Below, piece by piece: positions 32,472-40,665 of a stretch of 64,000 bases of DNA. The stretch is from an uncultured Phascolarctobacterium sp. (GTDB lineage Bacteria > Bacillota > Negativicutes > Acidaminococcales > Acidaminococcaceae): the NCBI GenBank assembly GCA_949288065.1, contig CASEIL010000016.1, forward strand, positions 1-64,000, given 5' to 3'. The position numbers and the translations under genes are program-made. Position 1 is the stretch's first letter. Each line of letters opens with the position of its first letter. Below the pieces are notes generated by a model. That model saw only the letters and a list, made by a program, of their open reading frames with translations, made no database searches and was not told the DNA's origin.

Positions 32472-34301
32472 ATGTGTGGTATTGTTGGTTACGTTGGCAA
32501 CGCTCAGGCAGCGCCTTTTTTGCTGGACGGAATGAGCAAGCTGGAATACCGCGGCTATGATTCCGCCGGTATTGCCGTTTACGAAAAGGACGGCATCCGT
32601 GTGGAAAAATGCGTTGGGCGCCTTGACGCGCTGCGCCACAAGCTGGAGGGCAAAATGCCTGTTGGCACTATGGGCATCGGCCATACGCGCTGGGCTACGC
32701 ACGGCCGCCCGAGCGACCGCAACTCGCATCCGCATACGGATGAAAGCGGCAACTTTGTTGTTGTGCATAACGGCATTATCGAAAACTATTTAATGCTGAA
32801 AGAGCAGCTGATTGCCAAAGGGCAGAAGTTTGCTTCCGACACCGATACCGAAATTGTGGCGCATCTGTTTGCCGATTTTTACGAAGGCGACATGGAAGAA
32901 GCCGTTAAAAAAGTTTTAAGAACCATCGAAGGCTCTTACAGTTTGGTATTTATGTGCAAGGCCGAGCCGGATAAGCTCATCTGCACCAAAAAGGATAACC
33001 CGCTCATCATCGGCCTGGGCGAGGGCGAAAACTTTATCGCGTCCGATATTCCGGCGATTATTGCCAAAACGCGCCGCACCTACATTATGAGCGACGGCGA
33101 AATTGCCACCGTTACCCGCGAGGGCGTATGGGTGCAGGACATTAACGGCACGCCGATTACCAAAAAAGTTTTTGAAGTTAACTGGAATGCCGAAGCTGCC
33201 GAAAAAGGCGGGTTTGAGCATTTTATGCTGAAAGAAATTTACGAGCAGCCGAAAGCTATTAAAGACACCATGCGCGGCCGCCTTGCCGAAAACGGCACGG
33301 AAATTAATTTTGCCGAGCTGGGCTGGACTGCCGAGGACTTTACCGGCATCAGCAAAATCTTTATCGTAGCGTGCGGCACTGCTTACCACGCCGGCATCGT
33401 CGGCAAATACTATCTGGAAAACCTGGCGCGCATCCCCGTTGAGGTGGATATTGCCAGCGAATTCCGCTACCGCAACCCGCTGGTTGACGCTAACTGCTTA
33501 ACCATCGTCATCAGCCAGAGCGGTGAAACCATTGATACCTTAGCAGCTTTGAAGGAAGCAAAACGCCTTGGCAGCCGCACTTTGGCGGTTACCAACGTGG
33601 TTGGCTCTTCCATCGCCCGTGAGGCGGACCAGGTTGTTTACACCTACGCCGGGCCGGAAATTGCCGTTGCCTCCACCAAGGCTTACACCACGCAGCTTTT
33701 GGTAATGCTTATGCTGGCCGTTTATGTGGGCCGCCTGCGCGGGACGCTTAGTGAAGCGAAAGCCGCAGAGCTGGCAGAAGGCCTGCACAAAGTGCCGGAA
33801 CAGCTGCACGACATGCTGGAAAACGTAGACCAGATTAAAGTGTTTGCGCGCAACTACGGCAGCTGCCTTGATGCGTTCTTCTTGGGCCGCAGCCTTGACT
33901 ACGCCGTTGCGCTGGAAGGCGCGCTGAAACTGAAGGAAATCAGCTACATTCACGCCGAAGCGTATGCCGCAGGCGAACTTAAGCATGGCACTTTGGCGCT
34001 GATTGTTGAAGGCGTGCCGGTAATTGTGCTGGCAACGCAGGAGGACGTTTACGACAAAACCGTAAGCAATTTGCAGGAAGTTAAAGCGCGCGAGGCGATG
34101 GTTATTGCCATTGCGCTGGAAGGCGACGACAGCATTGCCAAATACGCCGACCACGTTATTTACATTCCGCGTGCGGGCAAGGAACTGGCGCCGCTGCTGG
34201 CAGTTTTGCCTTTGCAGTTACTTGCGTACTATGCAGCGCTTACCCGCGGCTGCGACGTGGACAAACCGCGCAACCTTGCCAAATCTGTAACAGTAGAATA
34301 A
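32472..34301 (+). CDS. glmS: Glutamine--fructose-6-phosphate aminotransferase (isomerizing)
   Basis: GlmS makes glucosamine-6-phosphate from fructose-6-phosphate and glutamine. The start must be ATG 32472 because the catalytic Cys of the glutaminase domain follows the initiator Met (MCGIVGYVG). The frame is open further upstream only because it runs through the ribozyme. The glutaminase domain spans about 1-235. Two SIS isomerase domains follow with ACGTAYHAG, SQSGETIDTL and the C-terminal DKPRNLAKSVTVE. Length 609 is normal. TTGAGGAGG is the ribosome site. Confidence 0.98.
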   Translation: MCGIVGYVGNAQAAPFLLDGMSKLEYRGYDSAGIAVYEKDGIRVEKCVGRLDALRHKLEGKMPVGTMGIGHTRWATHGRPSDRNSHPHTDESGNFVVVHNGIIENYLMLKEQLIAKGQKFASDTDTEIVAHLFADFYEGDMEEAVKKVLRTIEGSYSLVFMCKAEPDKLICTKKDNPLIIGLGEGENFIASDIPAIIAKTRRTYIMSDGEIATVTREGVWVQDINGTPITKKVFEVNWNAEAAEKGGFEHFMLKEIYEQPKAIKDTMRGRLAENGTEINFAELGWTAEDFTGISKIFIVACGTAYHAGIVGKYYLENLARIPVEVDIASEFRYRNPLVDANCLTIVISQSGETIDTLAALKEAKRLGSRTLAVTNVVGSSIAREADQVVYTYAGPEIAVASTKAYTTQLLVMLMLAVYVGRLRGTLSEAKAAELAEGLHKVPEQLHDMLENVDQIKVFARNYGSCLDAFFLGRSLDYAVALEGALKLKEISYIHAEAYAAGELKHGTLALIVEGVPVIVLATQEDVYDKTVSNLQEVKAREAMVIAIALEGDDSIAKYADHVIYIPRAGKELAPLLAVLPLQLLAYYAALTRGCDVDKPRNLAKSVTVE

Positions 34302-34310
34302 TATACCTTG

Positions 34311-34340
34311 CAAAGCCGGAGCTTCTTCCGGCTTTGTTTT
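34311..34340 (+). terminator. Terminator after glmS
   Basis: CAAAGCCGGA (34311-34320) with TCCGGCTTTG (34327-34336), then TTTT. Confidence 0.9.
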
Positions 34341-34357
34341 ACTATGGGGGTGGTTAT

Positions 34358-34887
34358 ATGCCGCAGCATATTAGGGTTGTTAGCTATAACCCAAAATGGC
34401 CGCTGGAATATGAACGCGAAAAACAAAAAATTACGGCAATTTTAAAAGGCAACTGCGTTAAGATATGGCATATCGGCAGCACAGCTGTGCCGGGGCTGGC
34501 TGCCAAGCCCGTTATTGATATTATGGCGGCGGTGCAAAGCCTTGAAGCGGTTGATGCTGTTGCCGGTGAGTTTGCCCAAACAGGCTATGAATATTTGGGC
34601 GAGTTTGGCATACCGGGCAGGCGCTATTTGCGCAAGGGCGGGGATGAACGGACGCACCAAATCCATATCTTCCGCATAAGCGACAGGGAAAATTTAAACC
34701 GTATCTTGCCTTTAGGGATTTTATGCGTAAACACACCCAAGAGCGCGAGGAATATGCCGCTTTAAAAAAGCTGCTGGCGGAAAAATACCCTTACGATATT
34801 GAAGGCTACTGTGAGGGCAAGGACGCTTTTGTAAAGAAAATAGAAAAACTGGCGCTGGCAGAATTTGCCGCAGCCAGCAGGTTTTAA
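34358..34887 (+). pseudogene. GrpB/UPF0157 family gene broken by a one-base deletion
   Basis: Frame one (from ATG 34358 with GGGGGTGG upstream) reads a normal GrpB family N-terminus: VVSYNPKWPLEYERE, IWHIGSTAVPGLAAKPVIDIM and RYLRKGGDERTHQIHIF. After about 34702 the family sequence continues in another frame (FRDFMRKHTQEREEYAALKK ... EKYPYDIEGYCEGKDAFV) to TAA 34885-34887. Insertion of one C after 34702 would restore the expected R-H-L-A-F-R-D. The break is recent, since the downstream frame is intact to its end, or it is a sequencing error. The family is nucleotidyltransferase-like and of unknown role. Confidence 0.82.
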
Positions 34888-34903
34888 CAGAGGGGGCAGT
34901 AAA

Positions 34904-35545
34904 ATGGATTGCAAAGTTATCGACATTGAAAAATGGGAACGCAGGGAGTTTTTTGAGCATTACATAAACGCCGTGCCCTGCACTTACAGCCTGACGGTTA
35001 AAATTGATGTTACGAATGTTAAATGCCAAAACTTAAAACTCTTTACGGCGCTGTTGTACTGTTTAACCAAAACTGTAAACAAATACGAGGAGTTCCGCAC
35101 CGCCCTGCGCAACGACGGCGAGCTTGTGGTGTACAGCGCCATGCAGCCAAGCTATACCGTGTTCCATAAGGATAGCAAAACCTTCAGCAACCTGTGGACG
35201 GAGTTTACGGAGGATTATGCTGCATTTGTAAGGCGCTATGAGGCGGACGTGGAAAAATACGGCAAGGTAGAAGGTTTTGTGGCTAAACCCAATGTGCCGG
35301 AAAACAGCTTTACCGTTTCTGCACTGCCGTGGATTAGTTTTGAAGGCTTTAACCTTAACGTAAAAGGCTTTGATTACTTGCTGCCTATATTTACCGTTGG
35401 CAAATGTACGGAAGCCGGTGGGCGCTATACACTGCCGCTGGCGGTGCAGGTGCACCACGCCGTGTGCGACGGCTACTGCGCAAGCTGCTTTATTAACGAT
35501 TTGCAGGCAGAGCTTGATAATTTGGCAGGCATAGAAAATAAATAA
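34904..35545 (+). CDS. Chloramphenicol O-acetyltransferase-like protein, type A
   Basis: The 213-residue protein matches the classic CAT family along its length: KVIDIEKWERREFFEHY near the start, CTYSLTVKIDVT, SYTVFHKDSKTFSNLWTEF, TVSALPWISFEGFNLNV and the active-site HHAVCDG (residues 184-190) with the catalytic His. The family acetylates chloramphenicol with acetyl-CoA, but relatives of unknown substrate exist. The length fits a full enzyme. GAGGGGG precedes ATG 34904. It lies 17 bp after the broken grpB, with no mobile-element ends nearby. Resistance is inferred only. Confidence 0.85.
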   Translation: MDCKVIDIEKWERREFFEHYINAVPCTYSLTVKIDVTNVKCQNLKLFTALLYCLTKTVNKYEEFRTALRNDGELVVYSAMQPSYTVFHKDSKTFSNLWTEFTEDYAAFVRRYEADVEKYGKVEGFVAKPNVPENSFTVSALPWISFEGFNLNVKGFDYLLPIFTVGKCTEAGGRYTLPLAVQVHHAVCDGYCASCFINDLQAELDNLAGIENK

Positions 35546-35555
35546 TAACAGCAAA

Positions 35556-35590
35556 AAACTCCCGCCTTTAAAGGGCGGGGGTTAATTTTT
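35556..35590 (+). terminator. Terminator after the cat-like gene
   Basis: AACTCCCGCC (35557-35566) with GGCGGGGGTT (35574-35583), then a T-run. Confidence 0.9.
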
Positions 35591-35603
35591 TTATAAAAAG
35601 GGG

Positions 35604-35636
35604 TTGCCAAAAGATGAAAGTTAGCGTATACTAACT
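35604..35636 (+). promoter_or_regulatory. ompM promoter with overlapping palindrome
   Basis: TTGCCA (35604-35609), 17 bp, TATACT (35627-35632). AGTTAGCGTATACTAACT (35619-35636) is palindromic with 6-bp arms and covers the -10 box, a plausible operator. A leader of about 105 nt follows before ATG 35744. Confidence 0.65.
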
Positions 35637-35743
35637 AAAGTAATGAATAAGCTAAAACTACCAAATAAAAAGCAAGGCAACTTGGAAACTTGCGCTAAAC
35701 TTTGGCAGCAGCGGCTTAAAAAAGTTTTAAGGAGGAATCCGTA

Positions 35744-36919
35744 ATGAAAAAATCTTTAGTTCTTGCTATGGCAATGGCGCTGGGCGTAACTGCCAGCGCT
35801 TATGCCGCCAACCCCTTTAGCGATGTACCGGCAGGGCACTGGGCTTACGACGCTGTTAACAAATTAGCGGCAGAAGGCGTGGTTGATGGTTACCCCGACG
35901 GCACTTACGGCGGCGATAAACTTATGACCCGCTACGAGATGGCGCAGATTGTAGCCAAAGCTATGGCGAAAGGCGCTAACGTAGACAAGCTGGCGGCAGA
36001 ATTTGCCGACGAACTGGACAGCCTTGGCGTGCGCGTGGCAAACCTTGAAAAGAAGGCTGACAACGTAAAAATTACCGGCGAAATCCGCGCCTCCTATCGT
36101 GATGTGGACGGCGACGTGAAGGGCAACGAAGGCCTTCTGCGCAGCCGCCTGTGGGTAAACGGCCAGATTAACGAGGACTGGGCTTACACCGGCATGTTTG
36201 AAAATAATCAGGAGTTTACCAACAGCACCGGCGACGATGATATCGACTTTGCCCGCGCTTATGTAGAAGGCCGCATCGGCGGGCTGGACGTTGTGGCAGG
36301 CCGCTATAACGAAGTAACCTTCAGCGGCAATATCCTTGATGCGAACCTTGATATGGCAAAGGTTTCTTACGGCGATAAAATTAAAGTATCCGCGGCAGCG
36401 GGCAAGGCTTTTGACAGCGTAGATGTTGATGACACAACCCTGCTTGGCAGCGACGACAGAATTTACATTGGCACTTTGGAGGCCGCGCTGGGCGACGTTG
36501 ACGCTTACGTTGCGTATTTTAAAACCAACACCGCCCGTGATAAAGAGATTTGGAATGTGGGCGCAAGCTACGGCTTTGGCGATTTTACGCTGAGCAGCGA
36601 ATACATGCGCGGCGATAAGGAATACTACAACGCCGGCAAGGACGGCTGGTGGGCAGACCTGGCATGGAAGGGCGCTGAGGCGGATGTGCCGGGCAGCTAC
36701 GGCATCCACGCGGGTTACTATGACCAGAGCCCGAGCGCTTACATTATGCCGACGACCGACGCCGAATACTTTACCGACGGCTACAAGGGTTGGAACGTGG
36801 GCGTAAGCTACACCTTTGCTAAAAACATTGTGGGCATGGTAAACTACTGGGATATGGAAGCGCAAACCAGTAATGACGATGCGCAGACCATCTTCAGCGA
36901 ACTGTACTTTATGTTCTAA
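35744..36919 (+). CDS. ompM: OmpM-type outer-membrane porin with SLH domain
   Basis: The 391-residue precursor has a signal peptide (cleavage after Ala21, AYA). An SLH domain follows (FSDVPAGHWAYDAV at 25-38, GYPDGTYGGDKLMTRYEMA at 49-67), then a short coiled coil (about 80-105) and a beta-barrel of about 280 residues ending in FMF. This is the OmpM/Mep45 plan of Negativicutes: the SLH domain holds polyamine-modified peptidoglycan and so tethers the outer membrane, while the trimeric barrel is a porin. AAGGAGGAA precedes ATG 35744. The promoter and palindrome suggest regulated, abundant expression. Confidence 0.95.
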   Translation: MKKSLVLAMAMALGVTASAYAANPFSDVPAGHWAYDAVNKLAAEGVVDGYPDGTYGGDKLMTRYEMAQIVAKAMAKGANVDKLAAEFADELDSLGVRVANLEKKADNVKITGEIRASYRDVDGDVKGNEGLLRSRLWVNGQINEDWAYTGMFENNQEFTNSTGDDDIDFARAYVEGRIGGLDVVAGRYNEVTFSGNILDANLDMAKVSYGDKIKVSAAAGKAFDSVDVDDTTLLGSDDRIYIGTLEAALGDVDAYVAYFKTNTARDKEIWNVGASYGFGDFTLSSEYMRGDKEYYNAGKDGWWADLAWKGAEADVPGSYGIHAGYYDQSPSAYIMPTTDAEYFTDGYKGWNVGVSYTFAKNIVGMVNYWDMEAQTSNDDAQTIFSELYFMF

Positions 36920-36940
36920 ACAATAAAAAATTAATTAATC

Positions 36941-36977
36941 GCAAAAAGGGCGGCTTTAGGGCTGCCCTTTTTGCTTT
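36941..36977 (+). terminator. Terminator after ompM
   Basis: GCAAAAAGGGC (36941-36951) with GCCCTTTTTGC (36964-36974). Confidence 0.85.
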
Positions 36978-36987
36978 GGGGGCAGAT

Positions 36988-37020
36988 AAAAAGGATGAAC
37001 TTTAATGGCTCATCCTTTTT
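36988..37020. terminator. Second, bidirectional terminator between ompM and the hydrolase
   Basis: AAAAAGGATGA (36988-36998) with TCATCCTTTTT (37010-37020), perfect 11-bp stem, facing the 3' end of the minus-strand hydrolase. Confidence 0.85.
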
Positions 37021-37049
37021 GCTGTTATATAGTTTTGCTTTGGTAAATT

Positions 37050-38216
37050 TTATTTTGCCAGCGGAATGGAGAATTCCGTTAAGCCTTTGGGCTGCGGGCC
37101 GGTGTGGGGCTTTTCTTTGCCGTCCAGCCCTTTTTGGTGCAGCCAGTTTTCCATCAGGTTGGCAATTTCAATATTGTTTTTATCGGCAAAGGGCGCGTGG
37201 GTGTTGCCTTTAATGCCTAAATCGGGCAAGCTTATAAGGGTTGCGTCGCCGCCGCGTGCGTTAACTTCTTTAACAAAGGTTTCGGCGTAAGCTTTGGAGA
37301 GCCGCCATACATCTACATTAAAAATTTCGCTGGGCTCGGTGGCAATGTTATCGCCGTAGATGATTAAAATGGGTATTTTGGTGAGCTTGTTAAATTCAGC
37401 CTCCGGGACGATGATGGGCTGGAGCATCTCATAAGCCAGCGCGTTTTTGTAGGGTTGCGCGGGTGCAGTTACGCCCTGCGGCAGCACAACCTGCCCCGGC
37501 TCGTAGGCAACAACGGCTTTAATTTTATCACTTGCCATGGCGCTGAACCAGCCATACTGCCCGCTGTTGGAGTGTGTCAGTAAAACGGCGGGGCCTGTTT
37601 CTTCGGCAAGAGCAGCCATAGTTTGCCCCATAAAAATGCGGTGCTCATCGGTGCGCGGCTCTACGCCGGTGTTAAAGGTTTGCTGGCGGAAGAACTGGTC
37701 TACTGCGTCCGGCGTCAGCGGAAACTGCGAATTTTTATAAACGGTAGCGCTTTCTCCCGGCTGCCAGATGCCGTTGCGGAAGGCTTCCCAAACACCGCCT
37801 TCACTGGCGGAGGTGGGGTGCTTGCCGGCGTCATCACTTGCGGCGTGGGTGTAACCTGCCCTGCCGCGGCGCGGCTGGTCAATGATGTACACAGCCCAGT
37901 CATCGCGCGTTAAAAGCGCCTGGTAACCTTCGCGGCCATCCGGCGTGCTTTCCCAGCTGCGGCCCGATTGCCCCATGCCGTGCCACATAATTAAGGGGTA
38001 GGTGCGTGCGCCCTCGGGCACATAATACTGCGCGTAGCCGTGGTCGCCGTGAAAGGTGCCGCCGCCGGGCAGCTGTGTGACCGTGCCGCCAAACAGCAGG
38101 CTGCCCATGGTTTTCAGTTCAATGGTGCCTTCGCTTTGCGCCGCATAGGCGGATATGGGCATAACGGCAAGGGTTGCTGCGATGGTTAAGGCCTGTAATT
38201 TTTTGGTGAATTTCAT
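37050..38216 (-). CDS. Exported alpha/beta hydrolase (esterase-like)
   Basis: The 388-residue precursor has a signal peptide (MKFTKKLQALTIAATLAVMP, cleavage near residue 25). The alpha/beta-hydrolase core shows PLIMWHGMGQSGRSWE (oxyanion region), THSNSGQYG with the likely nucleophile Ser in an S-N-S-G elbow, PILIIYGDNIA, and a late His in GNTHAPF. It should act in the periplasm on an ester; the substrate is unknown. GGAGG precedes ATG 38216. A TetR family gene is divergent and an inverted repeat lies between them, so regulation by that protein is likely. Confidence 0.88.
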   Translation of the reverse strand: MKFTKKLQALTIAATLAVMPISAYAAQSEGTIELKTMGSLLFGGTVTQLPGGGTFHGDHGYAQYYVPEGARTYPLIMWHGMGQSGRSWESTPDGREGYQALLTRDDWAVYIIDQPRRGRAGYTHAASDDAGKHPTSASEGGVWEAFRNGIWQPGESATVYKNSQFPLTPDAVDQFFRQQTFNTGVEPRTDEHRIFMGQTMAALAEETGPAVLLTHSNSGQYGWFSAMASDKIKAVVAYEPGQVVLPQGVTAPAQPYKNALAYEMLQPIIVPEAEFNKLTKIPILIIYGDNIATEPSEIFNVDVWRLSKAYAETFVKEVNARGGDATLISLPDLGIKGNTHAPFADKNNIEIANLMENWLHQKGLDGKEKPHTGPQPKGLTEFSIPLAK

Positions 38217-38267
38217 TGTGCATCCTCCTTTTAATACGCTTGTGGTTTTTAATACTCTCGTGTTGCT

Positions 38268-38312
38268 TAACTTTGTTATCTGTATTATAATTTAAGCAAA
38301 GTTAGGGGGCAA
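38268..38312 (-). promoter_or_regulatory. Hydrolase promoter with inverted repeat
   Basis: Minus strand TTGCCC (38312-38307), 17 bp, TATAAT (38289-38284). TAACTTTG (38268-38275) and CAAAGTTA (38297-38304) are perfect inverted copies flanking the -10 box, each joined to TTGCTTAA/TTAAGCAA. Likely operator of the divergent TetR protein. Confidence 0.6.
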
Positions 38313-38369
38313 TGGCCGCATTTGCCAATCTGCGGCTTATGCCACAGTTTTTAAAAAGTGGGGTGCAAC

Positions 38370-38957
38370 ATGGCTGAAAAAACCGATTTGCGCATTACAA
38401 AAACCTTAAAAGCCATCCGCACGGCGTTTAAAGAGATGGTGCTGACGCTGAAGCCTGCGGAAATTACCGTTAAGGAGCTGACGGAGCGCGCCGCCGTAAA
38501 CCGCAAAACCTTTTATTTGCATTACGACAGTATTGAAGCGCTGTATGAGGAATTTATCCGCAGCGTTGCCGATGGTTTTGGCCGTGAGCTTGCCAAAACC
38601 ACCGTGCAGTTTGGCGCGGGCGCTTTTAATATGCCCAATATCAACAGGGTGTTTTTTACATATTATTCCGGCGACGCTTTGGCTGAAAGGCTTATTTGCA
38701 ACCCGCATTACCGCAGCTATTTTAACAGGGTTGCTGCACTCACCTTGCAGCGTACGCTGGATGAATTTAACCCTTACAGGCATTTGCCGCAGGCAGAGCA
38801 GAACATAATTTTTACTTTTTTGTGCGAGGCTTCTGTGGATATGTTTTGCAAATGGGTGGAGGACGGCAAGCAAATTCCGCCGGAGCGGGTGATTGAAATG
38901 ACTTCTGAACTTTTAATGCACGGGCAACTGGGTTTTGCCAAAATGGCAGCAAAGTAA
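38370..38957 (+). CDS. TetR family transcriptional regulator
   Basis: The 195-residue protein has an N-terminal TetR helix-turn-helix (about 18-50: KEMVLTLKPAEITVKELTERAAVNRKTFYLHYDS) and an all-helical C-terminal ligand domain of the short type (TetR_C_7-like). GTGGGGTG precedes ATG 38370; the in-frame GTG 38358 is the ribosome site itself. It is divergent from the exported hydrolase and probably controls it and itself. The ligand is unknown. Confidence 0.92.
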   Translation: MAEKTDLRITKTLKAIRTAFKEMVLTLKPAEITVKELTERAAVNRKTFYLHYDSIEALYEEFIRSVADGFGRELAKTTVQFGAGAFNMPNINRVFFTYYSGDALAERLICNPHYRSYFNRVAALTLQRTLDEFNPYRHLPQAEQNIIFTFLCEASVDMFCKWVEDGKQIPPERVIEMTSELLMHGQLGFAKMAAK

Positions 38958-38971
38958 GGGGGCGCAGCCTG

Positions 38972-39018
38972 CTCCCGCCGCTATCTCTTCAGAGAGATAG
39001 CTTTGTCTGGCGGGGCAC
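38972..39018 (+). other. Hairpin in the spacer after the TetR gene
   Basis: GCTATCTCT and AGAGATAGC pair closely, and an outer CCCGCC/GGCGGG can extend the stem. No T-run follows. The rest of 39019-39170 is AT-rich and then purine-rich (AAAGAAAAG-type runs). A TATAAT-like site with palindromic surroundings (GATTAT/ATAATC near 39065-39081) may be a promoter. Confidence 0.4.
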
Positions 39019-39170
39019 GGTTGTTACCACTGCTTACTTACGTTAGTAGTTAGGGAACAAGGTAGATTATATATAATAATCTTTTAACTTATGCTGAACA
39101 AGGTTAGAACGTAGCACGCCAAAGAAAAGATAAAGAGAAAAAACAGGCAAAAAAGAGAAAAGAAAAGAAA

Positions 39171-39288
39171 CTCTCAACCACATAAACGGTAAATTAACAC
39201 AAAAATTAACCGGCCTTAAAAATTTTTGCACAAATTTTTTCGTCAGCAGTTAATTTTTTAAGGCAAAAGGCGTTTATATGGCTGAGAG
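39171..39288 (+). promoter_or_regulatory. Structured leader that can hide the ribosome site of the amidase remnant
   Basis: CTCTCA..CATAAACG (39171-39188) pairs, with two mismatches in 18, with CGTTTATATGGCTGAGAG (39271-39288). Between them GCCTTAAAAA (39213-39222) pairs with TTTTTAAGGC (39255-39264). The right outer arm ends in the ribosome site GAGAGGAG of ATG 39300. Confidence 0.5.
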
Positions 39289-39299
39289 GAGTTGTTAAA

Positions 39300-39806
39300 A
39301 TGATTATCGTAAACCCAGTTCAAATCAGCTACAAGCGCCTGGCGGAGGTGGCGGCGCGCAGCCGCGGGCAGATAAACCGCATCTACCTGCACTGGACGGC
39401 GGGGCATTATGACGATGTGTACGACGATTACCACATCAACATCGGCGCGGGCGGCGAGCTGTACATTACCTGCGAGGAGCCATGTGCTGCGCTGCGGGGG
39501 CAAGCGCCATCCGCGGAAGCGAAACGGATTTTGGAAAAGAACCGCCGACGCAGCTGCAAATTGAAGCGATGGCCAAGGCTGTGGCGGTTTTAACCTACGC
39601 GCTGGGGCTGGAGATTAAACTTTTAACTGTTACAACGCATTGCGAGGCGGCGCTGTTTGACGGCTACGGCCCGCACAGCGGCGACCCGGACACGCGCTGG
39701 GATTTGTGGTATTTGCCCGACAGGCCTCTTTACGCCGGGCGGCAATGTCATCCGCGGCAAGGCCGAGTGGTACAGGCAGTACATTGGCAGGCGCGAATGG
39801 GCTTAA
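39300..39806 (+). pseudogene. Decayed N-acetylmuramoyl-L-alanine amidase (phage endolysin type)
   Basis: Three frame segments join into one amidase-like protein. The first segment reads VNPVQISYKRLAE.. and GQINRIYLHWTAGHYDDVYDDYH (39300 to about 39480). In another frame follow CCAAGASAIRGSETDFGKEPPT.. and DTRWDLWYLP to about 39730. Back in the first frame, GGNVIRGKAEWYRQYIG runs to TAA 39804-39806. The middle lacks the stretch expected between CEE and CCA (the family has a Trp-His-rich segment there). The pieces match phage and prophage lysins that cut the glycan-peptide bond. The gene is dead or its product very abnormal; it marks an old phage remnant. Confidence 0.8.
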
Positions 39807-39860
39807 CGGCGGCGGCTAAATGGTGTATAATAAGGGCAGACTATTTTGACGGAGGTTTTT

Positions 39861-40526
39861 ATGAGCGAACCGAGTATAGAAGAAGTGCGCGACGCGCTGG
39901 ACAGCTGGGAGTTTTTAAAGGGGCTGCCGCCCGATATTGACGGCTTTACGCTGCATCAGGACAGGGACATAGACGGGCTGGTGCTGAACATTGCGTCCTA
40001 CCGCAACGACGCCATCCGCTGCCGCATGGATATTACCTACACCAGCGAAACATTTGATTATGTGCCGGTGAAAACCGTGGGGCTGCACCAGTACCGCGAC
40101 ATCCGCTTTTTTTTCAGGGATCGCGACCGTTTTGCCCTGCATGTTAAGGACCGCCTGCCGGAGCTGGTGCATGCGGTGGATATCCGCGCGCGGCATAATT
40201 TGGGCGTGATTATTGAGGAAACAGGCCTGCCCGCTTGGACTTACGGCGAAAAGCTGCCGCCGAAGATTGGGCGCTTTGAGCTGTACATCCGCCCCGAAAA
40301 CGCGATTGAATATATTAACGGCAGCATAATTTTTTTGGATTACAGTGATTTTAGCACCGGCGACCAGATTGTGTTTTTGTATAACCGCTTCCGCGATGAA
40401 TTTTTTGCCGAAACCAAGCACGCCTTAAAGCCAGATAACATTACAACCTTTGATTGTAAGAGCCTTGCCGATTTGGAAGTGCTTTTGGATGAGAAGCTGG
40501 AGCGTTTTTTGCTTGATTTTAAATAA
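39861..40526 (+). CDS. Hypothetical soluble protein
   Basis: The 221-residue acidic protein has no signal peptide or membrane segment and no motif I can name. Charged, aromatic-rich strands (for example RFELYIRPENAIEYINGSIIFLDYSDFSTGDQIVFLYNRFRDEFF) suggest an alpha/beta fold. GACGGAGG lies 7 bases before ATG 39861, and a TATAAT at 39826-39831 could be its promoter. It lies between the amidase remnant and the tRNA cluster and might be chromosomal or a leftover of the same element. Confidence 0.7.
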   Translation: MSEPSIEEVRDALDSWEFLKGLPPDIDGFTLHQDRDIDGLVLNIASYRNDAIRCRMDITYTSETFDYVPVKTVGLHQYRDIRFFFRDRDRFALHVKDRLPELVHAVDIRARHNLGVIIEETGLPAWTYGEKLPPKIGRFELYIRPENAIEYINGSIIFLDYSDFSTGDQIVFLYNRFRDEFFAETKHALKPDNITTFDCKSLADLEVLLDEKLERFLLDFK

Positions 40527-40541
40527 ATTTAAGTTTTGGGG

Positions 40542-40570
40542 TTGACATAATGATGTAAATACCCTATAAT
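40542..40570 (+). promoter_or_regulatory. Promoter of the tRNA-Asp/Cys/Leu cluster
   Basis: Consensus TTGACA (40542-40547), 17 bp, consensus TATAAT (40565-40570), 18 bp before tRNA-Asp. Confidence 0.92.
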
Positions 40571-40588
40571 ATCACATGTAGCTTTTAT

Positions 40589-40665
40589 GGCCCGGTGGTT
40601 CAGTTGGTTAGAATGCCGCCCTGTCACGGCGGAGGTCGTGGGTTCGAGTCCCATCCGGGTCGCCA
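40589..40665 (+). tRNA. tRNA-Asp (anticodon GTC)
   Basis: Acceptor GGCCCGG/CCGGGTC (one G-U), anticodon stem CCGCC/GGCGG with loop CTGTCAC (anticodon GTC), T arm GTGGG-TTCGAGT-CCCAT, encoded CCA (40663-40665). Confidence 0.95.

Noticed and set aside
39100-39170. Purine-rich run (AAAGAAAAG type) as a gene or repeat array
   Set aside because: No unit is repeated exactly and no frame is open for a useful length; treated as low-complexity spacer.
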